DNA of 37,370 bases from assembly GCA_015655335.1 (NCBI GenBank), contig JAATFF010000147.1, forward strand, positions 1 through 37,370. Direction: 5' to 3'. The notes below the pieces were generated by a model that did no database searches, had not been told where the DNA came from, and was given only the letters and a program-made list of their open reading frames with translations. Source of the stretch: Lysobacterales bacterium. Its GTDB lineage: Bacteria > Pseudomonadota > Gammaproteobacteria > Xanthomonadales > Rhodanobacteraceae. The translations under genes were made by a program, and so were the position numbers. Below are positions 26,429 to 34,618 of the stretch, piece by piece (the stretch's first letter is position 1; the number at the start of each line of letters is the position of its first letter).

Positions 26429-26988
26429 GGCGATATGCGTCTCTAGGGTTCTTGTTGTTACCGGCCCTCGCAACGGCCAGCCAAATCGATTACCGCATTG
26501 ATCCGGCAGCATCGCAGGCAACCTTCCAGATTCGCTTGCTGTGGGTGGATAACGTCAACGGACATTTCACGCAGGTGATGGGCGACGTGGTGCCGGGTCC
26601 GCGCCCGGACAGCTGGGTGGTCGATGCAACCATCGCGGTGGACAGCGTAAGCATGCCGTCGTCGCGTATTCGCCAATGGGTGTTGGCGCCGGCCTTTTTC
26701 GACGCGGGGCATCATCCGGTTATCCACTTCGTATCCAATCCGTTTGCGCAAGACGAGCTGGACCATGGCGGCATGCTCACCGGTTACCTTTCGTTGCGCG
26801 GCGTCACCGCGCCGATCCAGTTCACGATGCAGCCCTTGCACTGCGAGCCGCTCGCGATGGCGCCCTGCCGCATCATGCTCAGCGGGCATCTTCATCGCAG
26901 CACCTTCGGCATGACCAGCGATCACCTCGCACTTTCCGATAGCGTCGACCTGAATCTGAGCATCACACTGCAACCCGAAAGTCGCTAA
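26425..26988 (+). CDS. YceI-family periplasmic lipid-binding protein
   Basis: The 187-residue protein has a signal peptide (MRRYASLGFLLLPALATAS) and a YceI lipocalin-like barrel starting QIDYRIDPAASQATFQIR. It also has VDNVNGHF, SRIRQWVLAPAFFDAG and LTLRGVT-type strands. YceI proteins bind isoprenoid-type lipids in a beta-barrel pocket and are linked to envelope and stress functions. The start is a GTG that overlaps the sixA stop. The phospholipase D-like gene follows 20 bp later on the same strand. Confidence 0.9.
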   Translation: MRRYASLGFLLLPALATASQIDYRIDPAASQATFQIRLLWVDNVNGHFTQVMGDVVPGPRPDSWVVDATIAVDSVSMPSSRIRQWVLAPAFFDAGHHPVIHFVSNPFAQDELDHGGMLTGYLSLRGVTAPIQFTMQPLHCEPLAMAPCRIMLSGHLHRSTFGMTSDHLALSDSVDLNLSITLQPESR

Positions 26989-27008
26989 GCCGCAGCTATC
27001 ATTCGGCC

Positions 27009-28907
27009 ATGCATGTACGCCGTGGTCTCCTCGCCTCCCTTTTGCTGACCGTCCTTTTGCAGGGCTGTACGCTTACTCGCGCGCATGTGCGACAAGCCGA
27101 CGCCATCGTCGACGCCAGCATCGATCGCCAGACCACCTGCGACCGCGCCGATCACTGCGCAACTCCGTCGCCCTTGCTCGATGCCGCATCCCGGGCGCTT
27201 GCCGATTCCACGCCGAGGCAGCCGCAACACATTGTCACTTTGCTCGACGACAGCGAAGCCGCACTGGTGGCGCGCATCAACCTGATTCGTGCTGCGCGCC
27301 AATCCATCGACGTGCAAACCTACATCTGGGACGAAGACGACACCGGCCAACTGATACTCAACGAACTGATCACCGCTGCCCGGCGCGGCATCGATGTACG
27401 CATCCTCGCCGACCAGCTGTTCTCGTTCGAGGATCCCGCCTTGCTCGAACGGCTGGCGCGCGTCAGCCCGAATTTCCAGATACGCCTGTACAACCCCACT
27501 TTCCAGAATGCACGCACCCCACCGCTGGAATTTGCGGCGGGCATCGTCTGTTGCTTCCTGAAATTCAACCAGCGCATGCACAACAAGCTGCTGCTGGTGG
27601 ACGACAGCATCGGTATCACGGGCGGGCGCAATTACCAGGATCGTTATTTCAATTGGGACAACGATTTCAACTACATCGATCGCGACGTGATGGTCGGTGG
27701 TCCGGCCGCCCACGAGATGGCCGACAGCTTCAACCTGTTCTGGAATCACAAGCGCGCGGTCCCGTTGACCCACCTGCGCGATGTAAACCGTCTGATTCGC
27801 GGCGATCCCACGCCACCGGCGTGGCCGTTGCCGCACTACGCTTACCCCGCTCGAGTGGCCGACGCGCAGGCCGAAGCGGAAGATCCGACATGGCTTGCCG
27901 AGCACCTGAGCGATACCAGCTTGCGAACCAGCAAGGTGGAATTCTTCAGCGACCGCCCCGCCAAAACCGAACAACCGCAGAAGCGCGATGCACACGAATT
28001 CACCACGCACTTGATGCATTTGGTAAGCAACGCGCAACACGAAGTGGTGTTGCAAACGCCTTATCTGGTGATGAGCGCACGCGCCAAGAAAATCTTCCAG
28101 AAACTGCATCGCGAAGCGCCGACACCGCAGATCATCGTCTCGACGAATTCGCTCGCCTCCACCGATGCGTTCGCGGTCTACGCAGTGTCTTACAAACACC
28201 GCAAGAGCGATCTCACCCAATTCGGTTTCAACATCTACGAAATGAAGCCGCATGCCGAACTCGCCACGGACGCGTATTTGCAGGCCAATGTCGAAGACGA
28301 ACAAGATGACGATGAGATGCTCGCCACGCCCGGCTCACCGGGCAGCACGCAGCGCAAGCGCTTCCCGGGTACCGACCGCCGGCCGGGTTTGTTCGGCAGC
28401 AACGGCCGGCGCAACCGGCCGGCGCCACTGCTCAGTAGCGGACGCCGCTTTGGCTTGCATGCGAAATCGCTGGTGGTCGACGACAGTCTGGCGATGGTCG
28501 GTTCGCACAACTTCGATCCGCGCTCGGATCACTACAACACGGAAGCCGGCGTGATCGTGTACGACCAGCGCTTCGCCGACCAGTTGCGTGCATCGATCCT
28601 GGAAGCGACCTTGCCGCAGAACGCTTGGGTCATCGGCGAGCGCAAACCGACCATTCCCGTCCTTGGCGACATCAGTCGGGCTATCGGCGATGTTTCCGCG
28701 AAGCTTCCGCTGTTCGATATCTGGCCGTTCCGCTATGCCACCAGCTACGAGATCAACCCGGGCTGCGCGCCATTACTGCCGACCGATCCCGACTTCAGCC
28801 GTTGCTACACATCGGTGGGCGATTTTCCCGATGTCGCCATCTCGCCCAAGCTGCTTTACACGCGCCTGATCACCGCGTTTGGCGCGGGTTGGCAAGGCGT
28901 TCTGTAA
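27009..28907 (+). CDS. Phospholipase D / cardiolipin synthase-like lipoprotein
   Basis: The 632-residue protein begins with a lipoprotein signal (LLTVLLQGC, lipid-modified cysteine at about residue 20). It has two HKD sites: H191-K193-D198 (HNKLLLVDD, followed by GGRNY) and H484-K486-D491 (HAKSLVVDD, followed by GSHNF). These are the catalytic motifs of phosphatidyl transfer in cardiolipin synthase ClsC/YmdC and PLD enzymes. Between the sites, at about residues 425-480, is a charged low-complexity insert (DEQDDDEM, then RKRFPGTDRRPG) that is unusual for the family. A lipid-anchored cardiolipin synthase-like role at the inner or outer membrane is inferred. Confidence 0.88.
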   Translation: MHVRRGLLASLLLTVLLQGCTLTRAHVRQADAIVDASIDRQTTCDRADHCATPSPLLDAASRALADSTPRQPQHIVTLLDDSEAALVARINLIRAARQSIDVQTYIWDEDDTGQLILNELITAARRGIDVRILADQLFSFEDPALLERLARVSPNFQIRLYNPTFQNARTPPLEFAAGIVCCFLKFNQRMHNKLLLVDDSIGITGGRNYQDRYFNWDNDFNYIDRDVMVGGPAAHEMADSFNLFWNHKRAVPLTHLRDVNRLIRGDPTPPAWPLPHYAYPARVADAQAEAEDPTWLAEHLSDTSLRTSKVEFFSDRPAKTEQPQKRDAHEFTTHLMHLVSNAQHEVVLQTPYLVMSARAKKIFQKLHREAPTPQIIVSTNSLASTDAFAVYAVSYKHRKSDLTQFGFNIYEMKPHAELATDAYLQANVEDEQDDDEMLATPGSPGSTQRKRFPGTDRRPGLFGSNGRRNRPAPLLSSGRRFGLHAKSLVVDDSLAMVGSHNFDPRSDHYNTEAGVIVYDQRFADQLRASILEATLPQNAWVIGERKPTIPVLGDISRAIGDVSAKLPLFDIWPFRYATSYEINPGCAPLLPTDPDFSRCYTSVGDFPDVAISPKLLYTRLITAFGAGWQGVL

Positions 28908-28923
28908 AGCCTCAACCCTTCTT

Positions 28924-28944
28924 CTTCTCCCCGTAGGGGAGAAG
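28924..28944. terminator. Hairpin between phospholipase and thiolase genes
   Basis: Perfect 9-bp stem CTTCTCCCC/GGGGAGAAG (28924-28932 with 28936-28944) with a GTA loop, between convergent stop codons at 28907 and 28967. Similar pyrimidine-rich hairpins recur between xanthomonad genes, in my recollection. No U-tract follows on the plus strand, but TTCTTCTTC-type sequence precedes it. Confidence 0.5.
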
Positions 28945-28966
28945 GAGTAAACGCAAAGAGCCGTGC

Positions 28967-30253
28967 CTAAGGCCTTTCGAGAATCGCGGTCACACCCATA
29001 CCGCCCGCAGTACAGATGGAAATCAACCCGCGGCCCGAACCCTTCTGTTCCAGCAGTTTCGCCAGCGAGGCGACAATACGCGCGCCGGTCGCCGCGAACG
29101 GATGGCCTACGGCCAAACTGGAACCGTGCACATTGAGCTTGGCCGGATCGATCGAGCCGAGCGGCGTATCGCGACCAAGCCGGTTTTTGCAGTAATCGGC
29201 TGATTCCCAGGCGCGCAACGTGCATAGCACCTGCGCGGCGAAGGCTTCGTGGATTTCGTAGAAGTCGAAGTCCTGCAGCGTGAGACCATGCCGGGCAAGC
29301 ATGCGCGGCACCGCAATCGTCGGCGCCATCAGCAGACCTTCGCCGTGCACGAAATCCACCGCGGCAATTTCCGCATCGCGCAGATAGGCTTGGATTTTCA
29401 GGCCACGCTTGGCCGCCCACGCATCGTTCGCCAACAACACCGCCGAAGCGCCGTCGGACAAACCGGTGGAATTGCCCGCTGTGAGAGTGCCCAAGCCCGA
29501 GGTCTTGTCGAACGCAGGCTTGAGTGCCGCCAGCTTTTCCATGGTGGTGTCGGGGCGTAGGAAACCGTCGCGCTTCAAGCCGCGAAACGGCACCACCAGA
29601 TCTTCGAAAAAGCCCGCGTCGTACGCAGCAGCAAGCTTGTGATGGCTTTCCAGCGCGAGGCGATCCTGATCTTCACGGCCGATATGCCATTCCCGCGCCA
29701 TTTTTTCGCAGTGATCGCCCATCGACATACCGGTGCGCGGCTCGGCCACGCCGGGGAACGACGGCTTCAATTCGCTGAAGGAAAATCCGCGCACGGCGGT
29801 TTTCAGTTTCTCCATCGGCGTCTTGGCACGATTGACCGCCAACAGACGCTTGCGCAAACGCTGGCTGTAGACGATGGGCACGTCGCTGGTCGTATCCGAA
29901 CCGCCGGCAATACCGGCCTCGATCTGTCCGGCGGCAATCTTGTTGGCGATGATGATGGCGTTGTCCAGCGACGTGCCGCAGGCCCGCGCGGTGGTGATCC
30001 CTGGCGTGGTCGCTGCCAGGCCGGAACTGAGCAGCGCCTCGCGGGCCAGGTTCCACTCCGACGAATGCTTGATCACCGCACCCATCGCCACTTCGCCCAG
30101 CTCCACGCCATGCAGCCCGAAACGTTCGACCAGCGCACCCAGCACTTTCACCGACATGCCGAAGTTGCCCACGTCCGCATACGCCGTGTTGTTGCGACAG
30201 AACGGGATGCGCACACCGCCGATCACACCGACGCGCTGCTGCGTGTTTTCCAT
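28967..30253 (-). CDS. fadI: Acetyl-CoA C-acyltransferase (thiolase, FadI-like)
   Basis: The 428-residue thiolase cleaves 3-ketoacyl-CoA to acyl-CoA and acetyl-CoA in beta-oxidation. The acylated cysteine is C92 in TARACGTSLDNA. The second-site residues are in YEIHEAFAAQ, VGHPFAATGAR and ICTAGGMG at the C terminus. I use the ATG at 30253; the frame is open to a TTG at 30286. The sequence resembles the FadI subunit of the anaerobic-type complex more than FadA; a fadJ partner is not beside it. It lies head-to-head with the 254-residue hypothetical gene. Confidence 0.85.
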   Translation of the reverse strand: MENTQQRVGVIGGVRIPFCRNNTAYADVGNFGMSVKVLGALVERFGLHGVELGEVAMGAVIKHSSEWNLAREALLSSGLAATTPGITTARACGTSLDNAIIIANKIAAGQIEAGIAGGSDTTSDVPIVYSQRLRKRLLAVNRAKTPMEKLKTAVRGFSFSELKPSFPGVAEPRTGMSMGDHCEKMAREWHIGREDQDRLALESHHKLAAAYDAGFFEDLVVPFRGLKRDGFLRPDTTMEKLAALKPAFDKTSGLGTLTAGNSTGLSDGASAVLLANDAWAAKRGLKIQAYLRDAEIAAVDFVHGEGLLMAPTIAVPRMLARHGLTLQDFDFYEIHEAFAAQVLCTLRAWESADYCKNRLGRDTPLGSIDPAKLNVHGSSLAVGHPFAATGARIVASLAKLLEQKGSGRGLISICTAGGMGVTAILERP

Positions 30254-30379
30254 AGCCTGACTGTCCAAATACACCTGATCAGGCAAGGCTAACCCGCTCG
30301 GTGCCTGGGCGAAAGCCCGAATGGGCGTCCAATCGGCGAATGTTAGACTTGCTCCCCTTTGTCATAGGGAATCATTCGC

Positions 30380-31144
30380 GTGGAAGCCGGCCCGCTAGAA
30401 GCCTTGCCCGCCGTCCTGGCGCTGGAACTATCCCCGGGCGAACACCCGCGCCGGCTGAGCCTGAGCCGCGATGAGGCCGCCGAATTGGCCGCGCTGGTGG
30501 CCGAAGATCTCCAGACGCTGGTGCCGCAGGTGAAGCAGGCTCGGCTGGTGCTGGCCGGCGCGCTGTTCGACGCGGTCGAATTGCTGCGCCCTGGCTTTCC
30601 TGCGTGGGCGACGCTGGATGAACTCGCACGCCGCGTTCCGCGCGGTCAGCTGGAAAACGTCGTGGCTTTCGGCCATCACGAAGGTCGGATGCCGACCCAG
30701 CCGCTGGAACCGGATCCCGCTTACGCGGACGGCCCGATGCGCTTATTACCCTTGAGCCTGCTGGCCCCGGAGGCCTTGGCCGGCGAGCTTTCCGAACGCC
30801 TGGAAGTGGAGCTGGTGGGCCGCGGCGAAGCAGGCTCACGTACCGCCGACTGGCTGATGCGCTGTTTCGGCATCCAGCTGGAGCACGTGCGCTATTTGAG
30901 CCGCAACGACCTGCTCGCACTCACCTGCGTGCAATACGAGCACGTCAATCTGGCCCCGCTATGGCAGCTGCTGGAAGCGGCCATGCTGACGCCTTATCGC
31001 ACCGAAACCACCCTCAGCGCGCGCGGTTTGGCGTTGCGCTACGCCGACGGCGCGATCTGGGCGCAGTCGCCCGCACAATGGCTAACCACTCAAACGGGCG
31101 ATAGCGCCGAGCGCAGCCATGCCTTCGCGGGCATCGTCTTCTAA
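30380..31144 (+). CDS. Hypothetical protein, likely N-terminal part of an interrupted gene
   Basis: The protein of 254 residues starts at a GTG with AGGGAA nine bases upstream. It is Leu/Ala-rich and helical, with LSLSRDEAAELAALVAEDLQ near residue 30 and a LMRCFGIQLEHVRYLSRNDLLALT segment at about 165-190. No family is recognised. It ends in TAA, and the reading frame continues without a break after this stop for another 125 codons (31145-31522), in the same frame and with the same composition. The two parts may be one gene broken by a nonsense change. Confidence 0.65.
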   Translation: MEAGPLEALPAVLALELSPGEHPRRLSLSRDEAAELAALVAEDLQTLVPQVKQARLVLAGALFDAVELLRPGFPAWATLDELARRVPRGQLENVVAFGHHEGRMPTQPLEPDPAYADGPMRLLPLSLLAPEALAGELSERLEVELVGRGEAGSRTADWLMRCFGIQLEHVRYLSRNDLLALTCVQYEHVNLAPLWQLLEAAMLTPYRTETTLSARGLALRYADGAIWAQSPAQWLTTQTGDSAERSHAFAGIVF

Positions 31145-31522
31145 TTGCGCCAATACGCAGCGCTCTTGCAAGCGCATGGCCTTTCACTCCACCTCGATGC
31201 CGCACCCGACCATACAACGGAGCAAGGCAACGGCTGGTTGTCCGAGACATGGTCCGGCGCCGATAGTGCTTACGATGCGCCCGCGCTTTTTGCCCACGAA
31301 GCACCCGGACTCGGCGTGGTCGCCCTCACCGTGGCGCAGCGTGGGCCGGCTGGCCGCGCACGGGTGTTAGCCCATGGTTATCCCATGCAGCCGGCCGCAC
31401 TCGGCCCTTTGGTGGCCACCATGGCCGATCGCTTTGGCACGGCGAGCGATCTGCACGCATTGGGTCGCATCCAATTGGATGAAAACGGCCAACTTGGCGC
31501 ACCCGCCACCGCGTTGCACTGA
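31145..31522 (+). CDS. Hypothetical protein, in-frame continuation of the preceding ORF
   Basis: This frame is directly continuous with the gene before it: the base after its TAA is the TTG at 31145, and no ATG or GTG occurs in the first 50 codons. Translated as 125 residues it begins RQYAALLQAHGLSLHLDAAP and holds the compact PTAALGPLVATMADRFGT-like region near residue 80. If it is translated alone, the start must be TTG coupled to the upstream stop. Otherwise it is the C-terminal part of a ~380-codon gene with an internal TAA. The function is unknown. Confidence 0.5.
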   Translation: MRQYAALLQAHGLSLHLDAAPDHTTEQGNGWLSETWSGADSAYDAPALFAHEAPGLGVVALTVAQRGPAGRARVLAHGYPMQPAALGPLVATMADRFGTASDLHALGRIQLDENGQLGAPATALH

Positions 31523-31621
31523 CACCGCACACCCGAATGCGCGCAAATAGGGTGCATACCGCACGTCGGGCGGCGCATGATGTGCGGGCATATGCAATGA
31601 CCGGTAAGCCGGGGGAATGAC

Positions 31622-34108
31622 ATGCCCAAGGTGACGCGCCCTATCGAAGGCGATCCGCCTCCCCTGCAACCGGGGGCGGATCTGCTCGTGCACGTCGTGC
31701 AGAGCGTGCCCGCGCTGATCACCTATATCGATCCGGACGAACGCTTCGTATTCGCCAACGAAGCGCATCGCAGCTGGTTCAACCTCGATCCGAATCTGAT
31801 CATGGGTCGGCTGGCCAGCGAAGTGCTGGATCCGGAAAGCTACCTGCGCGTGCGTTCTGCCTTCCTGCAGGCGCTCGACGGTCATCCGTCCAGCTACGAA
31901 GGCGAACTCTTCAACCGCCCGGAACACCGTTACGTGCATGGCAGTTTCACGCCCGATCTGGATGAGAACCATCGATTGCGCGGCGTGTTCACGGTCTTTA
32001 CCGACATTACCGAGCGGCACGCGCTGGAAGAGCAATTGCGCGAGAGCGAGCAACGCTTTTCGCAAGCGTTTCAGCATGCAGCAGTCGGCATGGCGCTGAT
32101 CCTTCCCGGTGGCCGCTACCAGCGCGTCAATGCGGCATTGTGCGAGATGCTCGGTTACAGCGAAGCGGAGATGCGCGCGATGACGTGGCGCGACGTCACG
32201 TATCCGGACGATGTGGCGTTGAGCGACGCACTCTCCGATCAGATCACCACCGGCAAGCGCGAAGCGTTTCAGACCGAGAAACGTTACGTCCACCGCGACG
32301 GGCATATCGTGTATGTGCTGCTCAGCGTATCTCAGGTGCGCAGCGAGTCCGGGCAATTGAACTATGTCGTGAGTCAAGTCCAGGACGTCACCAAACGCAA
32401 GCAATACGAAGATGCACTGTTCCGCGAACGTCAGCTTGCCGAAGTCACACTGAACTCGATCGGCGACGCAGTAATCACCACGGATCTTGCGCTCAACATC
32501 ATCTCGCTCAATCCGATTGCCGAGGCGATGACCGGCTGGTCCTACGCCGATGCGAAAGGCAGCCCGCTGGACGACATATTCCGCCTGCGCGATATCAACA
32601 ATCGGCAGCCGCTGGATAACCCCTTGCGTCAGGCCATGCGACGCAACGCCATCGTCGACTTCAGCGGTCGGGCGATCCTGCTCCATCGCAACGGCTTCGA
32701 GACGCCGATCGAAAATTCGGCCGCACTGATCCACGACCACGCCGGCAATGTCACCGGCGGCGTGCTGGTTTGCCACGACATCAGCGAGAACCGCACGCTG
32801 GCGTTGAAGATGATCCAGCTTGCCCAGCACGACACACTCACCGGCTTGCCCAACCGCAGCCTGCTGTACGCGCGCATCGAGCAAGCCACCGCGATGGCTA
32901 CGCAGCGCCACCGTCAATGCGCCCTGCTTTATCTGGACCTGGATCATTTCCGGCGCATCAATGACACCCTCGGCCACGGGGTCGGCGATCAAGTGCTGCA
33001 GGCCGTTGCCCACCAAATCCGTGGTGTGCTGCGCGACAGCGAAGACCTGGCTTTCCGCTACACCGGCGATGAATTCGTGGTGCTGCTCCCGCGCGTGGAC
33101 GGCTCCGACGAGGCCGCCAGCTTCGCTCAGAAATTGCTCGACGCATGCACCCGGACACGCGTGTCGCACCTGCCGCCACTCGATATTCGGGTCAGCATCG
33201 GCATCAGCCTGTTCCCGCACGATGCCACCGAACCGGATGCGCTGGTACGCACCGCCGATGCCGCGATGTACGAAGTCAAAACCCAAGGTCGTCACGGCTA
33301 CTGCTTCTATGCACCGGAAATGAGCCAGCGCTCCGCCGCCAGCCAGCGCATCGAAAATGTACTGCGTCATGCCCTGGCTCATGGCGAGCTCTCGTTGCAC
33401 TACCAACCCAAGGTCGATGCCAGGGGCGGCCACATCGTGGGCGCCGAGGCTCTGTTGCGCTTGCAGATGGATGGCAAGGACCTGTTCGTGCCCGATCAAT
33501 TCATCCCGGTGGCGGAGGACACCGGCCTGATCGTTTCGATGGGCACCTGGGCGCTGCGCGAAGCCTGCCTGCAGGCCCGTGCGTGGCAACGCGAAGGAAG
33601 ACCGATCCCTGTCTCGGTGAATGTCTCGCCGCTGCAATTTCAGTACGCGGGCTTCTACGAACGGCTCGACAGCATTCTCCACGAAACCGGTCTCGATCCC
33701 AGCTTGCTTGAGTTGGAGTTGACCGAACGCACCATGATGACCGGCGGCGACGGCACCATTCGCTTGTTGCGCCGTATCCGCCAACGCGGCGTGCGTCTGT
33801 CGCTGGACGACTTCGGCACCGGCTACAGCAGCTTGTCCTATCTCAAGCACTTCCCGGTCGATGCGTTGAAGATCGATCGCGCGTTCGTGCGCGACATCAC
33901 GCAAGATGCGGAAACCGCGGCGATCACCAGCGCCATCATTGCGATGGCACGCAGCCTCAACAAGGATGTGATCGCCGAAGGCGTGGAGACAGAAGTACAG
34001 AGCGCCTTTTTGCGCGAAGCCGGCTGCTCGCAACTACAAGGCTTTCTGTTCGGTGCGCCGATGCCCGCCGAGTCGTTCCAACGACGCCTTGCCGAGCAAC
34101 CCGCCTAA
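31622..34108 (+). CDS. PAS-PAS-PAS-GGDEF-EAL cyclic-di-GMP signalling protein
   Basis: The 828-residue cytoplasmic protein has three PAS-type sensory segments (about 20-130, 146-260, 270-390), a GGDEF domain (about 395-560) and an EAL domain (about 575-825). The GGDEF active-site motif is TGDEF (T481-F485), so the first glycine is missing, which commonly weakens or abolishes diguanylate cyclase activity. EAL residues are intact: EALLR (E609), ELTE, DDFGTGYSS, KIDRAFV and AEGVET. The protein is probably a c-di-GMP phosphodiesterase controlled by PAS ligands, with GTP possibly bound by the degenerate domain. The ATG has GGGGGA about six bases upstream. Confidence 0.92.
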   Translation: MPKVTRPIEGDPPPLQPGADLLVHVVQSVPALITYIDPDERFVFANEAHRSWFNLDPNLIMGRLASEVLDPESYLRVRSAFLQALDGHPSSYEGELFNRPEHRYVHGSFTPDLDENHRLRGVFTVFTDITERHALEEQLRESEQRFSQAFQHAAVGMALILPGGRYQRVNAALCEMLGYSEAEMRAMTWRDVTYPDDVALSDALSDQITTGKREAFQTEKRYVHRDGHIVYVLLSVSQVRSESGQLNYVVSQVQDVTKRKQYEDALFRERQLAEVTLNSIGDAVITTDLALNIISLNPIAEAMTGWSYADAKGSPLDDIFRLRDINNRQPLDNPLRQAMRRNAIVDFSGRAILLHRNGFETPIENSAALIHDHAGNVTGGVLVCHDISENRTLALKMIQLAQHDTLTGLPNRSLLYARIEQATAMATQRHRQCALLYLDLDHFRRINDTLGHGVGDQVLQAVAHQIRGVLRDSEDLAFRYTGDEFVVLLPRVDGSDEAASFAQKLLDACTRTRVSHLPPLDIRVSIGISLFPHDATEPDALVRTADAAMYEVKTQGRHGYCFYAPEMSQRSAASQRIENVLRHALAHGELSLHYQPKVDARGGHIVGAEALLRLQMDGKDLFVPDQFIPVAEDTGLIVSMGTWALREACLQARAWQREGRPIPVSVNVSPLQFQYAGFYERLDSILHETGLDPSLLELELTERTMMTGGDGTIRLLRRIRQRGVRLSLDDFGTGYSSLSYLKHFPVDALKIDRAFVRDITQDAETAAITSAIIAMARSLNKDVIAEGVETEVQSAFLREAGCSQLQGFLFGAPMPAESFQRRLAEQPA

Positions 34109-34110
34109 GT

Positions 34111-34138
34111 TTCGTTCTCCCAACGTAAAGAGAACGAA
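34111..34138. terminator. Hairpin after the GGDEF-EAL gene
   Basis: Perfect 9-bp stem TTCGTTCTC/GAGAACGAA (34111-34119 with 34130-34138) with a 10-base loop, between the GGDEF-EAL stop (34108) and the convergent GNAT stop (34145). No long U-tract follows, so it is a weak terminator candidate. Confidence 0.45.
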
Positions 34139-34144
34139 CTCTCT

Positions 34145-34597
34145 TCAGATGAGTTGCTCGTACATCCGGTAGTGGCATTCGTCCATGCCAAGCTCGCGGT
34201 AGGTGTTTTGCGCGCGTTGATTCTCTGTTTCAACGTATAAGCGCAAGCCGACCGCACCGGCCGCCTTAGCGCGTTGCGCAACATCGTTGTACAACGTGCG
34301 AAACACACCGCCACGACGTGCTTGTGGCATCACGTAGACGCTCTGGATCCACCAGTAGTCACCGTTGCGCCAATCGCTCCACTCGTGAGTGATCAACAAA
34401 CAACCCACGGCTTGATGGTCGCGTTCCGCCACCAGATAAAAGCCGCGGCGCGGCTCATCGAATACTGCCGCTACGCCGCGCGTCAGAAGTTCTAAATCCA
34501 GACGCTTCTGCTCGGTCTCCCACGCCATCGCCACATTCCACTCGGCAATGGCGGCGATATCGCCGCGCTCGGCATAACGAATCAACATGGTCGACAC
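34145..34597 (-). CDS. GNAT-family N-acetyltransferase
   Basis: This acetyltransferase of about 150 residues has an acetyl-CoA binding region VYVMPQARRGGVFRTLYNDV and the C-terminal GLRLYVETENQRAQNTYRELGM, as in the GNAT fold. The substrate is unknown. I place the start at the GTG at 34597 because GGGAG lies exactly 7 bases before it; an ATG five codons... more precisely three codons later (34588) is the alternative. It lies just upstream of the ntrC stop on the same strand as ntrBC. Confidence 0.8.
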   Translation of the reverse strand: MSTMLIRYAERGDIAAIAEWNVAMAWETEQKRLDLELLTRGVAAVFDEPRRGFYLVAERDHQAVGCLLITHEWSDWRNGDYWWIQSVYVMPQARRGGVFRTLYNDVAQRAKAAGAVGLRLYVETENQRAQNTYRELGMDECHYRMYEQLI

Positions 34598-34618
34598 GTT
34601 CAAACTCCCATCGAATCT

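Noticed and set aside
31367..34033. An 888-codon open frame on the minus strand opposite the GGDEF-EAL gene
   Set aside because: The plus strand encodes clear PAS, GGDEF and EAL motifs over the same bases. Long antisense frames are a side effect of the codon use in G+C-rich genes.
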